Assembly: GCA_963971225.1 (NCBI GenBank)
Contig: OZ020270.1
Coordinates: 70,262,432-70,326,431, forward strand
Origin: Melieria omissa
Lineage: Eukaryota; Arthropoda; Insecta; Diptera; Ulidiidae
Length of the DNA: 64,000 bases
Reading direction: 5' to 3'
The position numbers and the translations under genes are program-made. Position 1 is the first letter of the stretch. Each line of letters starts with the position of its first letter. Under the pieces are notes generated by a model. That model worked only from the letters and a program-made list of their open reading frames with translations, was not told where the DNA came from and made no database searches. This document shows, piece after piece, positions 10,451 through 20,509 of the stretch.

Positions 10451-11678
10451 TAAGTAGGGGAATGGGTCCGGTTGTGGGCACCTTTTTGTTTTTGGCTCAT
10501 AACTTTTTACCAAGTTCTTCTTAATCGGACATATGGACATCTATGGAAAGCTAGAAACCTTAGCTAACAAGTAATGACAAAAGTAAATCGATTCCGTCAA
10601 ATAGAAAACTTTTTTTTTTTAATTTTGTAAAGTAGTCATTTTTAACAAAAATTTTTTTTGGGTTCGGTTGTGGGCACCCTTGGAAAATCTGCTGGAAACG
10701 AGGAAATATTAAGAAAAACCAACACGAATATAGAAAAATATTAAGTTTTAATTATTTGAAGCACAATGCACGCATGTGAAGTAGCTGGTACGCATGTGGG
10801 CACATTTTAGATGGACGGGCATTTCAAAATGTAAGTGACCAAGTCATTCTCCTGGGCTGTCAAGAAGACCTAAAGTAAAATGAAATTCAACCTAATTAAT
10901 CAACACTCTTCAAGTGCTGTGACGTGAAGAAGGTGGAAAACACCAGTCAACCTGATTCGATAACATCCACGAAAAGAAGAAAAAGAAGAAAACACCACCG
11001 TCGACAGCTTTGATGTCTCCGAAATTTTCTTCCACCTTCTTTTTGTAGCGTTGGGAAATCGCATACGCTGCGGCAGTCGATTTTGTGGTTAGCTTATCTG
11101 CAGAACAATGTTAAATTACATCCAACACATTAAAAAAATATCGGAGGATTTTTGTTATTTTCCCTCGGAAGATATAGCTAAAACAACCAAAAAATGCGTT
11201 AAAAGACCATTTTTGATGAAATAACTTACCAAAACTTACAAAATCACTAAAAGACGGGTGCCCACAACCGAACTAATTGCGGTGCCCACAACCGAATTTG
11301 GCAGCCATTTTGAGAAGTAGTGAAAAATTTGTTCGGGGTAAACATATTGGTTGTAATCAATATTGGATCACAAAGTATAATAAATTAACTAAATAAAAAC
11401 CCACTTTACTCGCCTTCTCGATGGATTCACTTCGATTTATGACACCATTTAAAATGTGTAAAAAATTTTTTGTCTTATTTTTTAAGCACAGAAAGATATA
11501 TATGGTCCCAGCACAAAGCAGGCGTGTCTGTTCGACTTAGTATTTGGCACAAAAAGATCGTGGTTCCATAATGAACAAATGGCCTTAGTCAAAAAAACCC
11601 AGCCTGCTTTCTATCAAGAGATACGAAGGGGTGCCCACAACCGAACTATGCCCACAACCGAACCTTTTACCCTAGTAG
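10451..11678. mobile_element. 1.23-kb repeat-ended DNA element, copy 1
   Basis: Nearly identical to the copy at 52372-54901 once that copy's mariner is removed. Ends are imperfect inverted repeats around TAGGG and CGGTTGTGGGCAC. The motif GGTTCGGTTGTGGGCA recurs near the left end (about 10455, 10662) and inverted on the right (about 11250, 11270, 11627, 11648). Flanks carry a likely 9-bp target duplication, TACGAAAAT (10442-10450) and TACGAACAT (11679-11687), one mismatch. There is no transposase. P and hAT make 8-bp and Mutator-like elements 8-11-bp duplications, so the superfamily is open. It sits between pol and env of G1. Confidence 0.75.
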
Positions 11679-11687
11679 TACGAACAT

Positions 11688-12214
11688 ATAAAGGAATGGC
11701 ATGAAATAAAGAAAAAAACAAAAAAAGTTAAACTATCCTAACGAGAACGACACAAAAGTTGGAAAGAGTTGATTACTAACATTGCTGAGAAACATTGAAG
11801 AAACTCTAATGTTAAAATTAAATGTTAAAAAGAATGTTAAAATTAACAAAGAAGAATAAATTGAACACATGAAAGATATATGGTGAAAAGCTTAAACGCT
11901 TAAATCACTGAAGAAACAACAAATCGACAACATTGAACGGTTGCAAAGCATAGCACCGGAAAAAGTAAAAAATAATAGCGCCAAATTAATGTAAAAGCGC
12001 ATAAAATTAATTACCCACCTATCTTTTAAGCCAAAATTTTACGTATTCTTAACTTGATAATGATAATTGTAGTGTCATACTTTACTAGTTTTACTTGCTG
12101 TTATATTAAGAAACTTATATTAAGAACACTGTAACTGCAACATTGTAAGTAATTTAATCGCATTGTATGTTGCTTTCTCTTTTTCGCTTTTGTATTCTTA
12201 AAACATTCATTTTC
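11688..12214. other. G1 internal non-coding sequence
   Basis: AT-rich sequence of G1 between the repeat-ended element and the piggyBac-like MITE. No frame of interest was seen. It probably belongs to the pol-env intergenic part of G1 or a decayed region of it. Confidence 0.4.
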
Positions 12215-12740
12215 TTAACCCTTTCGGTACTTCTTTTTTGTTGTTAACTTTAAAAGTCATTCTTTTCCATTTTATTACTGTTTACGCCTACACAATGAAT
12301 AATCAAAGACATTTTTTAAAATATTGTTCGAAAAAGTGGTTTTTGGGCATCATGAAATATGGCATAGTAAAAAATAAAAAACATCGTACAGCCTTAGTGA
12401 ACTATATTTGGGATCTAGCTTTTTTTACACTTACTAAAGCAATAAATACCTACGAGATTACTTACATAAATCTATGAAATAAATTGATTTTTGTAATAGA
12501 ATAAATAAAAGTACGAAGTGACCTCTTTTTGTAAAATACGCAGCTCGATAGGACTGCGCACTTTCTGAACCCTTACAAGTTACTTGGTACACTAATCAAA
12601 ATATTTTGTTCATGATTTAGTATAAAAATCTTCAGAGAAAAATACAAAATTATAAAAATATAGTATCCACAAGTTTTTGACCTAAAACAGGCACTGAAAA
12701 GAGACTATGCCATATGGCATAGAATAACCGAAAGGGTTAA
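12215..12740. mobile_element. piggyBac-like MITE with TTAA duplication
   Basis: The element (12219-12736, 518 bp) has perfect 10-bp inverted ends CCCTTTCGGT and is flanked by TTAA on both sides (12215-12218, 12737-12740). TTAA target choice with ends beginning CCC is the piggyBac hallmark. Near the right end is the palindrome CTATGCCATATGGCATAG, and ATATGGCATAG recurs near 12357, as subterminal repeats do in this superfamily. It encodes no transposase. It lies just upstream of the G1 envelope frame. Confidence 0.85.
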
Positions 12741-12782
12741 ATGTTAATCTTGATCGAATTTCGAGAATCAGATTACTTTTAG

Positions 12783-14203
12783 TCTCTGGAGTTGCTAGCT
12801 TTAATATATTCAGCTACAATTCGCCGCTGGTGGCGATACAACACGGTAATGGCTGGGTAGTGAGCGGACACTTCCGGCTGGTACACACCATCGACATTGA
12901 TTTCTTCGACGCAACTTTGAGGAGGCTGGAAGTATCAGCAGCCACTATGAAGAACGATGCGGTGAAATCCTTCATTGACTATCATCTCAACCAAACCAGG
13001 CAACGGCTCAAAGAGTTGCGAGCGGTGAAAGTACGAGAGCGTCGATCGGTCAATTGGATTGGATCGGCATGGAAATGGATCGCGGGATCGCCGGATGCAG
13101 CAGATTGGGATGCAATTTTGAGAAGCCAAAATGACGTTGTGGCAAACAACAACCACCAGTTCAAAGTTAACGAGCAACTCTTCAACATAACCCGAACATC
13201 GATTGAGCAGCTGAACGGCATGGTGAAGCACGTGAACGCCATTGGTAAAGAGGTCAACGCCGGGAGCGTGGAAGCCTTACTCTCTAACAGGGTCGAAATC
13301 CTAAAAGAGCAAATGAACGAAATCGTACGGGCATGCCAGATGGCAAAAACGGGTATCGTGAACACAAACCTCGTCGACCAAGAAGAAATCAGGGAGATAA
13401 TCGCCGAGGAGGAAGCATTGCCATACCAGAATGCTATTGAGGCCATTAAGTATGCAAGACCATCAAAATACTCGAATGGCACCCTGCTCCTCTACATCCT
13501 GTCCATCCCAAAGGTGAAACCAACGAAATATCGTCGATTAATCACGAGGGCTGCCACTTATTCTGGCAGAAAGGTAGCCTTACCGTATGCGGAGGTTTTG
13601 GTGAGCGACGACGAGACATTTGGTGTAACTGGCAAATGTCCCTCGATCAACAACTCAACGATTTGTGAAACAAAATCTCTCGAAGAGTTACCCGAAGATG
13701 GATGCTTACCACGGCTGATAAAAGGAGGGGACGCTAAATGCCACTTTGAGCCCAATAACAAAGAAGTCGTGGAACTCATTGACGAAAACACGCTCTACCT
13801 ATCTAACTTTGAAGGAACGGTGTACTATGGAAATTACTCAAAATCCCTAAACGGCACGTTCGTCATCCAACTGAACAACGAGACGATTGTGGTGAACAAC
13901 CAAACATTCTCTAGCAGGACGATGAAGAAACTACAAGTGTTGCCAGCGGTTCTCACCAGTGTATCCAGCCGGGGCCTCAAACCAAGCCTGGAGTATGTGC
14001 ACGGGTTAAGCCTGATAAACATCAAACACCTAAATGCACTGAGTACCAAATTTGTGTCGTCAATCCTCTCCGATACTTTTATCTTGATTATCGTAGCCAT
14101 CATTGGAATCCTTACCTGGCGGAAGCTAACAAAGAAGGTAAAGCTGCCGGTAGTCCTGATGAGTGCCAACCCGAAGCCGGAGCCACCCCATCAACACGCC
14201 TAG
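12783..14203 (+). CDS. env: G1 envelope-like glycoprotein (insect endogenous retrovirus)
   Basis: An uninterrupted frame of about 470 codons. There is no ATG at its visible start; the frame is open upstream, and an acceptor-like TTACTTTTAG ends at 12782, matching the known expression of gypsy-group env from a spliced RNA. From the GTG at 12830, a furin-type RERR site lies near residue 69-72, followed by a hydrophobic glycine-rich segment as in F-type fusion proteins. Several N-x-S/T sites follow, then one hydrophobic membrane span near residues 415-432 and a short basic tail. In the family it is a virion surface fusion protein. The upstream signal region may be disturbed by the MITE at 12219-12736. 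Confidence 0.75.
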
Positions 14204-14230
14204 GGAAGCTATCTGCGGGACGCAGATTTT

Positions 14231-14242
14231 TGAAGGGGGGAC
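14231..14242 (+). promoter_or_regulatory. G1 polypurine tract
   Basis: GAAGGGGGGAC directly precedes the 3' LTR. In LTR elements such a tract primes plus-strand DNA synthesis. It marks the LTR start at 14243. Confidence 0.8.
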
Positions 14243-14658
14243 AGTTAGCACACTCGCGCCGCTACGCGCACTCACTAAAGCGCTGACGTTGCGTCTACCA
14301 AACGCAACCTGATCCTCGCGCACTGCACGCGCATCCGGGCAAAGCGCTGGCAGTGCACATCGTCGCAGGTCACGTTGCACCAACACGGTGGGAAGCGCTG
14401 CGTCAGCGTTTTAGGCGTTTTAGTTTTAGGCTACCTAGAGATAAGCTTTAGCGCTAAGTAATTAGGAGTTAAGTTTTCATTCTGTGTTTGGGACTGAAGC
14501 GGTGCGGAAGCCTTGAATAAAATAAAATAATTCTCCTTTGGATAAAATAAAGTAATTCTGAGTTGAAAAAGGTTTGTTTAATTCACCAGTGCGAGGAGCT
14601 CCCCGAGGGAGTTCCTCGCACTCATTTTTTTATAGAACTTCGCGAGGAGTTCTTAACT
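14243..14658 (+). repeat. G1 3' LTR, complete (416 bp)
   Basis: Starts AGTTAGCACAC after the polypurine tract and ends TTCTTAACT, giving AGTTA...TAACT inverted ends. It is followed by TATA (14659-14662), matching TATA before the 5' LTR. The last part contains a hairpin-forming GTGCGAGGAGCTCC / AGTTCCTCGCAC pair. Confidence 0.85.
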
Positions 14659-14662
14659 TATA

Positions 14663-14804
14663 TTTAAGAGTTCAGGCAGAATTCAGTTCGAGGCGGCAGT
14701 TAAAAAGGCGGTGGAAAGGGCGCATAATAGAGTAAAGCAAGAACGACGCAGGGAGAAGGCGGAAGTGCCGCCACCCCAATCCCATAATTTACATACGTAT
14801 TAAT
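14663..14804 (+). pseudogene. DUF4806-like host gene, last exon (split and frameshifted)
   Basis: Continues the exon whose first five bases are at 8249-8253. With G1 and one TATA removed, the frame reads on from the intron in phase through IFKSSGRIQFEAAV. An extra T at 14702 then creates TAA. One frame over, a helix-like stretch continues (KKAVERAHNRVKQERRREKA) and ends at TAA 14802-14804. The basic helical tail fits the C-terminus of DUF4806-type proteins as I remember them. The gene is thus doubly damaged: G1 insertion and a 1-nt frameshift. Which came first is unknown. Confidence 0.5.
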
Positions 14805-15705
14805 TTTTTGTTTCTTAATTAATTTATTTTTGTTTGTTAATTAATTTGTTTTTGTATCGTTTTATTTTTTTATTTGTTTTTATGAATTACACCTGAATGT
14901 TTTGTTGAGTTATTTTTGTTGATTAACTAATTTTTATGAAATACTTGTTAGTTTTATGTTGGTTTATTTTTGTTAGTTTTGTATTATAATATTTTTGTAT
15001 TATATCTATTATATCGAAAAAATTATTAAAACAAGCATTTTTTAATCAAAAGTAAACGCTTATTTATTCAAATATATGTAACTGGTACTGTAACCTGTAC
15101 TGTAACGGGTACTGTAACCGATACTGTGGCCTGTATCTCCGTTACACATTCCGATACTGTAACTGGTATTTTCGTTACGCTTTCCGATACTGTAACTGGT
15201 ACTGTCACTGGTACGGTACCGGTACGTGTGACGGAAGAGTGAGCGAGAAAACTATATGGACCATATTTCTACATACTACATGAGGGCGAACGGGATGGGA
15301 GCTCACACGTATACATGAGTTTCGGTGACTTTTTTCCCACCACCTTAAGAATGTCACTAGAAGCTGTAACGGAAACCTTGGTTATGCGTACCGGTCATGT
15401 TACCGGTAACATAACCGGTACGTGCCTTGCTGGGTAAATGTGCGTGTTGCTTGTGTATGCGCTGAGGTGAATGAAAACAATACGAGCAACTGCACAAGAT
15501 AAAAAGCAAATTGAATTTCCATGGCTTTCGGTTCTGCTATGAATAATGAACCATGTGAATTCGCAAAGGCGTACAGTAGAGTGTGCGTTCCTATTGAAAA
15601 AAAACTAAAACCATGAACTTCTGCTGTGCAATGTTGGCATTCATCTAGGCTACGCTGCCTTCTGGCCTAATAAAATTCATACCGATAAATTTTTAAATGC
15701 ATATA
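14805..15705. other. Intergenic DNA with minisatellite
   Basis: T-rich DNA (14805-15078), then the minisatellite listed separately. A GGTACCGG/TACCGGTAAC cluster lies near 15390-15425. No coding region is recognised up to the Tc1-like element. Confidence 0.5.
15079..15231. repeat. Degenerate 12-bp minisatellite
   Basis: Imperfect tandem units of GGTACTGTAACC, with intervening ATACTGTAACTGGT and TCCGTTACAC variants. A related palindromic cluster TACCGGTAACATAACCGGTA recurs near 15403-15422. Confidence 0.7.
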
Positions 15706-17312
15706 CACTGCAGAGCATAACTATAGACGCACCCAAATTTTTGCGTTTCTGAGCAATTAAAAATTTTTGAGAAAAATCTGATTATGCAGGATGAAAGAGC
15801 TTTAAAAGTTACTAACTTTTGGTTCTTGTGCAAATTAAAAAAAAAAAATTAGCTGAACATTGCGATTAAAAATGTAGTTTTTGGCTGGTGCATAACTATA
15901 GACGCACTTTGAACATTTTATTTTGAGTACAATAATAACGTGTTAAAGAAAACAAATGTAAGTTGTGTGAGTGTTTGTAGTGAGTAGGTCCTTCTTGGCA
16001 AGCTTTCTAGAAGGTTTAAGCGCACAGAATTGCTTATCGACTCCCAAGCTTGAATAATTGCCATTTTTAAGCTTTCCACCATGTCGTATTGCTTGTTGTC
16101 AGGAAACACAATGCGCACCAGTATTCCCCACATGTCCTCCATGGAATTTAAATCTGGAGAACAAGCTGGCCATTGAAGAAAAGGAATGTGATGTGTCTGG
16201 AGCCAAGTGTTTGTCTCGTTGCTTTTGTGAACAGAGGCATTATCTTGTTGAAAAATTAGTCCACTTCGCCGATATCGGTTAAAAAATCGTAGCAGATTCG
16301 TTTGCAAGAGTGTAGTGTACTCTGTCGAATTCCTTTGCGTACTAGGAAAAGCCAGCTCCAACATACCGTTCCCACAAAATGCTCCCCACATCATTAAGGA
16401 ACCCCCTCCGAAACTTCTTTTGGAGAAATATCGCGGTCCTTTGCGTAAATCTCTCCAGTAAGAGTTAAATTCATCGAGTTAAATCCATCTGGACCGTCAA
16501 GGTTAAATTTCTTTTCATCGGAGAATATTATCTGATAGAAAAATTCATGCTTTAGAAAATTAAGGAAGCATAATTGGGGATTCGGAAAACTGTCTTAACT
16601 TTTTCCAATCCGTACTCATATTGTTTCAAGCGAATTGCAATCGGGATTCCTTATGGCGTGGCAATAATCGGGGCATATCTTTCTATTTCTGCCGGGAAAT
16701 GTTCGGAGACTCCTTTAACACCCTGTTCACTGTCCAACGAGACACATTAACTCCACAATCTTTTCCAATTTGCTTAGCTGTTCTCATAAAGTTACTAGCG
16801 GCACCAATTACACTACGTTTATCCCGTTCAGAAAGCTTTGGTTTTGTTCCTCCTTTTTTGTTTGTGCCATAATTGGTTGTATCTGTTAAAAACGATCGCA
16901 CTACTTTGTCCGATCGCTTCAATTTTCGACCGATATCGCGAAGTCCAACAGTTTCTTCGCGAAAAGCTAAAATTATGCCTTTTTCGATTTCCGACAAGTA
17001 CGAACCACAAGGCATTTTTAAATAATATGGAAATCAATCAAAAAAAGTCAAAGAAGTACCTCTATTTCTTGACTTACTCGATCAACAGACTAAATAACTC
17101 ACATTTTTACAGTGCGTCTATAGTTATGCACCAGCCAAAAACTACATTTTTAATCGCAGTGTTCAGCAAATTTTTTTTTTTAAATTGCACAAGAACCTAA
17201 AGTTAATAACTTTTAAAGCTCTTTCATCCTGCATCATCAGATTTTTCTCAAAAATGTTTAATTGCTCAGAAACGCAAAAATGTGGGTGCGTCTATAGTTA
17301 TGCTCTGCAGTG
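15706..17312 (-). mobile_element. Tc1-like transposon, inactivated (1,607 bp)
   Basis: Long terminal inverted repeats of about 200 bp begin CACTGCAGAGCATAACTATA on each strand and are flanked by TA (15704-15705, 17313-17314). A second internal match (CATAACTATAGACGCAC) occurs in each repeat, giving a repeated binding-site layout known from long-TIR Tc1/Tc3-type elements. The transposase on the minus strand carries several lesions. Confidence 0.9.
15918..17015 (-). pseudogene. Tc1/Tc3-type transposase remnant
   Basis: The N-terminal 110 residues (17015-16683) form a paired-type helix-turn-helix region (LSEIEKGIILAF, GLRDIGRKLKRSDKVVRSFL). The catalytic part continues to 15918 with FSDEKKFNLDGPDG (first Asp), FQQDNASVH (second Asp) and ACSPDLNSMEDMWG (final Glu), a DDE-type triad. 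Breaks are visible: TAG after NISRQK near 16683, TGA near 16634, and a 14-bp tandem duplication at 16462-16489 that shifts frame. In the family this enzyme cuts and rejoins the element at TA sites. Here it cannot be made full length. Confidence 0.85.
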
Positions 17313-17314
17313 TA

Positions 17315-17666
17315 TTAATAGCAACATATTACTAATTATTATTATCATTTCCTTAAAATTTATATTATTTAGTAATTTTATGTGTTCTTTAGTATTTTTA
17401 TTTTATTCTTATTTTTCGTTTTACTTGCAATTTGCTCTCTTAACCAAGTGCAATTTTTTCTTACCAAAATTATTAAAAAGTAATCTTATATAAATTGCTC
17501 ATGTTCCCTACAAGTAGACGGTTCTGAAAATCATATTTTGTATTCATCTACTTTGTTACGTTTGCAAAACACAAATTGTACAAAAGCTTTTTTATATTGG
17601 AGGAATGAGGGGTTTCCTTAAAAAACGTGTGAAATGTGTTGTAAACGATTTTTGAAACAAAAAAAA
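17315..17666. other. AT-rich non-coding DNA
   Basis: AT-rich stretch between the Tc1-like element and the P-like remnant. I see nothing recognisable in it. Confidence 0.5.
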
Positions 17667-18735
17667 TTAGTCGATTGGAGCTTTAAGTTTTAAACTACTG
17701 TTAAAATAGTTGAAATTTTTGAAAAATATAAACATTTCATTTCTTTGTAAATCACAAAGCTCATCTTTTATTGACTTTTTGCAGTTATGACAGTCAAATT
17801 TTTCAATAGTTTGCATAAATATGAAACCAGAGAAGTAACGAAGGGAACCATCACTCATATGTTCATTTTTTATAATCCCTAAGGCATTTGAAGAATTTGC
17901 TTTCTCTGCATCAAATATATCCTTTGATAAGCAAAATTCCTGCGAGGTTCCTGCGTTAAATGCTATTATTTTCATTGAGATCATTATCGCAAGAATATGG
18001 TCAAACTCAAAAAGTGAAGGATTATTGTTTGTAACTCCGCTTTTTCTTACCAAATAAAAAAGATTTTCAAGCGGGTCTTGATTAAGTCTTGATAATAACA
18101 GAAAATTGGATTTTTCCGCCCAGATATCTTGTGAAAGAGACAAAACGGAAGTAATTGATAACACTATACCATTTCACCAGTAAACTGTTTTAGGATACTG
18201 ACAACTTTTGACATAGTTTTTCATTTCCTTCAAATAATTTTGGATATTGTTATTCTCACGAAGAGCTGATCGGGCAAGGATTTTTATCAAAAAGAACATG
18301 GCTATTCAAACAATCAAAAAGTATGTTTATTTTTTCAAAAAATATAGCTGTGGACAAAGCTTTTTCTTTGCAATCATTATAACAGCCATTTTCAACCAAA
18401 GATTTTATGGCAGCGGATACAGTATTGCTAAATATTTGAGTTGCGTATTTAACTTTCATTTTTTCAAATGAATTAGGATGAATATGCTTTGTTGTCAATT
18501 TGGGACAAAGGCGGGTTGAATTGTTTTTATCCAATTCATATAACCTGCAAATAATCGACCAAGAAATATGTCCATCAGGCGAAGTTTCATCATCAGCAAA
18601 TTTATTGAAGCGAAAGCGATCGTCAGCGAAAAAAGGTATACACACAAAAATAAGCGCGAACAAGTGAAATTGTGTTGTTGCTTTTGGTTGGCTTTTTTGG
18701 TTGATTATTTCATTGCTTGTGAAGGCAACGCACAA
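17667..18735 (-). pseudogene. P-element/THAP9-like transposase fragment
   Basis: Two minus-strand frames (18735-18256 and 18164-17667) make up the central and C-terminal part of a P-superfamily transposase. The first has CPKLTTKHIHPNSFEKMKVK and FSNTVSAAIKSL. The second has RLNQDPLENLFYLVRKSGVT, a motif typical of P-type and THAP9 proteins, and a late Cys/His group (FDCHNCKKS). About 90 bp between them are out of frame. The N-terminal THAP zinc finger and the start are missing. In the family these proteins cut and paste P-type DNA elements with 8-bp duplications. The same conserved motif recurs in both arms of the inverted duplication further on. Confidence 0.75.
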
Positions 18736-18739
18736 AATT

Positions 18740-18892
18740 TTGCGAATATTTTAGACTAGCCGAAGTGCGTATGGGACCTGCTGCGCTGAAAGCAAGGCGT
18801 ATAACAGCAGCAGTAACATCATCACAGCGCGCAGTTGATGCAAAGTAAATCCTAAGTAGCGCGACTCTTTTTTGGCCGGACACTAGTGGCAG
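18740..18892. repeat. P-like element terminal modules
   Basis: Holds three short modules that recur near the P-like remnants in the 44.5-51.2 kb arms: GCCGAAGTGCGTATGG near 18758, AAATCCTAAGTAGCGCGACT near 18846, and GGCCGGACACTAGTGGCAG at 18874-18892 (reverse complement at 49323-49341). This suggests the 5' end of the P-like element. Relative to the arms the first module is inverted. Confidence 0.6.
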
Positions 18893-19699
18893 TATTGCCG
18901 CACAAGCAGTGCTAGCCCATAATGATTTTCTGTTGGTTTTGGGAGTAAATTTGATGCCTAATTTTCTGACTGCTCTTTCGAATCAAGAAATAAAGAAATG
19001 TTTGAGAGATTAAATGACTTAACGAAACTGTAAAATTACTGTAGAAATACAATAGGTTTACAATTGATTAAAATTGACAACATTTTAATACAAATTTCTA
19101 TTTTGCTTTCGCACAAATAATTTCATGATGAAAACATGAAACATTCCGAATCAGTATCAAGGTAATTTTGTTATCGTACAAGGTAAAATGCGAACCACAA
19201 AGTTTCTTTTAATAAATTATTTCAAAATTTGTGTGTTATAGTAATGTCGTGAATCTTCAGAACTCTTAATACGTACTAAAAATATGTTTTTATTAATTTT
19301 GATTGTTAATACAAACTCACAACACGATAATTGAATTAAAAGATGATGAATGTGTTCAGAAAAACATTTTCGTATTCATTATTCATATCTCTGATGCGAC
19401 TGAGCTGAGTGAAATAATTTAAATGAAATCATAAACATCACAAACATTTCCTTTCCAAATACATTTCTATAGTCACCATCGATAACAAAAATTTCAACCC
19501 TCTCTTATAATAATATGACCACTTTCACCACAAAATGTGCAAATTTCACCACCAGGGCAAAAATGAAATGTCATTTTTCATTAAATTACTCAGAAGGACA
19601 ATTTTTCGCAACGATATACATATATTGGAATTGCATCCATCAGGTTTGCTATATCGAGTTTTCGTGGCTCATCGTTGACATGAGTATTTTGTGCTGCAG
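18893..19699. other. Non-coding DNA upstream of ABHD12-like exon
   Basis: AT-rich sequence without a recognisable gene. The last bases, TATTTTGTGCTGCAG, form a good 3' splice site for the exon at 19700. Upstream exons of the hydrolase are not here. Confidence 0.5.
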
Positions 19700-20106
19700 G
19701 AACTTCCGGAAGCCCGGAATATGATCGATGACGATGCGGCACTAACCCACTTTCAGAACACTGTGACGCAGTTGACGCCCGACAACGAGGAGAGCTTCTA
19801 CGAGCACCTGCTGAAGGTGCCCGGCGTCGTAGTGCTCTACCTGTACGGAAATACGGAGTCACGCGGTGCCGGCCATCGCGTCGATATGTACAAGCTGCTG
19901 TGCAAGCTCGGCTACCACGTGCTCTCGCTGGGCTATTGCGGCTATGGCGATTCGGATCAGGTCTCGCCCACCGAGGAGCGTGTTGTGCGCGATGCCATCG
20001 CCGTCTACAAGTACATCACCTCAGTGACCTCGAACCCGGTGTTCATCTGGGGCCATTCGCTGGGCACCCGTATGGCGGGTAACTTGTGTGCACTACTACT
20101 ACGCGG
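19700..20106 (+). CDS. ABHD12: ABHD12-like serine hydrolase, exon 1 of 2 seen
   Basis: Codon use is GC-rich at third positions, unlike the surrounding repeats, as expected of a host gene. The frame enters from an acceptor at 19699. It holds the oxyanion-type stretch VVVLYLYGNTESRGAGHRV (usually LHGN in the family), the region GYHVLSLGYCGYGDSD, and the nucleophile elbow WGHSLGT with catalytic Ser. ABHD12 enzymes are membrane-bound lysophosphatidylserine lipases. The exon runs to about ALLLRG, where GTGTGT offers a donor. The N-terminal membrane anchor and earlier exons are absent, so this is a partial gene or pseudogene. Confidence 0.75.
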
Positions 20107-20179
20107 GTGTGTTTTCTTGTACTAATTTTTCCATTGATTATGCTAAACTATTGCAAGTATATTTTGTTCCGTGTGCCTG

Positions 20180-20509
20180 CAACCGTTCAAAGATCTGCCC
20201 TGGTTTGATTTAACCATTGAACGACCCATGTACGCCAATTCGCTGCGCTTCGAAACGGATAAGCAGATTGGTGGGTTTAAGCAGACAGTGATGATTCTCC
20301 ATGCCGAGGATGACTATGTGGTGCCATTCAAACTGGGATATAAGCTGTATCACACAGCGCTGAATACGCGTGGCTTGGGTTGGAGTCCTGCTGAGTTTCA
20401 TCGCTTCGATGGAGGGATGCGCTACGGCCACAAGTTCTTGTGCCATGCTGTAGAGCTGGCGATTCTGGTCGAAAGATTTGTGAATAACTACAGCAATGCA
20501 AAATATTGA
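20180..20509 (+). CDS. ABHD12: ABHD12-like serine hydrolase, C-terminal exon
   Basis: Starts near PFKDLPWFDLTIERP and contains the acid residue in ILHAEDDYVVPF and the catalytic His in MRYGHKF. It ends NYSNAKY with TGA at 20507-20509. With the Ser in the previous exon, the catalytic triad is all present. About 25-30 residues normally lying between the GHSLG exon and this one (the LESPF region) are missing: only about 75 bp separate the two frames and none of it encodes that segment. Either a small exon was deleted or this is a decayed copy. Confidence 0.75.
   Translation, partial: QPFKDLPWFDLTIERPMYANSLRFETDKQIGGFKQTVMILHAEDDYVVPFKLGYKLYHTALNTRGLGWSPAEFHRFDGGMRYGHKFLCHAVELAILVERFVNNYSNAKY

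Larger units (their letters stand above)
8254..14658 (+). mobile_element. Gypsy element G1, env-bearing, internally deleted
   Basis: LTR ends are AGTTA...TAACT and the target duplication is TATA (8250-8253 and 14659-14662). The 5' LTR is cut at about 8618 and fused directly to the C-terminal part of RNase H, so the primer-binding site, gag, protease and RT are absent. Integrase and an envelope gene remain. Between them lie a 1.23-kb repeat-ended element (10451-11678) and a piggyBac-like MITE (12219-12736). The polypurine tract GAAGGGGGGAC sits just before the 3' LTR. This layout is that of insect endogenous retroviruses of the gypsy/17.6 type. G1 could not move unaided. Confidence 0.85.

Noticed and set aside
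12238..12477. 79-residue frame in the piggyBac-like MITE
   Set aside because: No similarity to a transposase and AT-biased random content.
18247..18471. 74-residue plus-strand frame
   Set aside because: Opposite the P-like transposase remnant; shadow.
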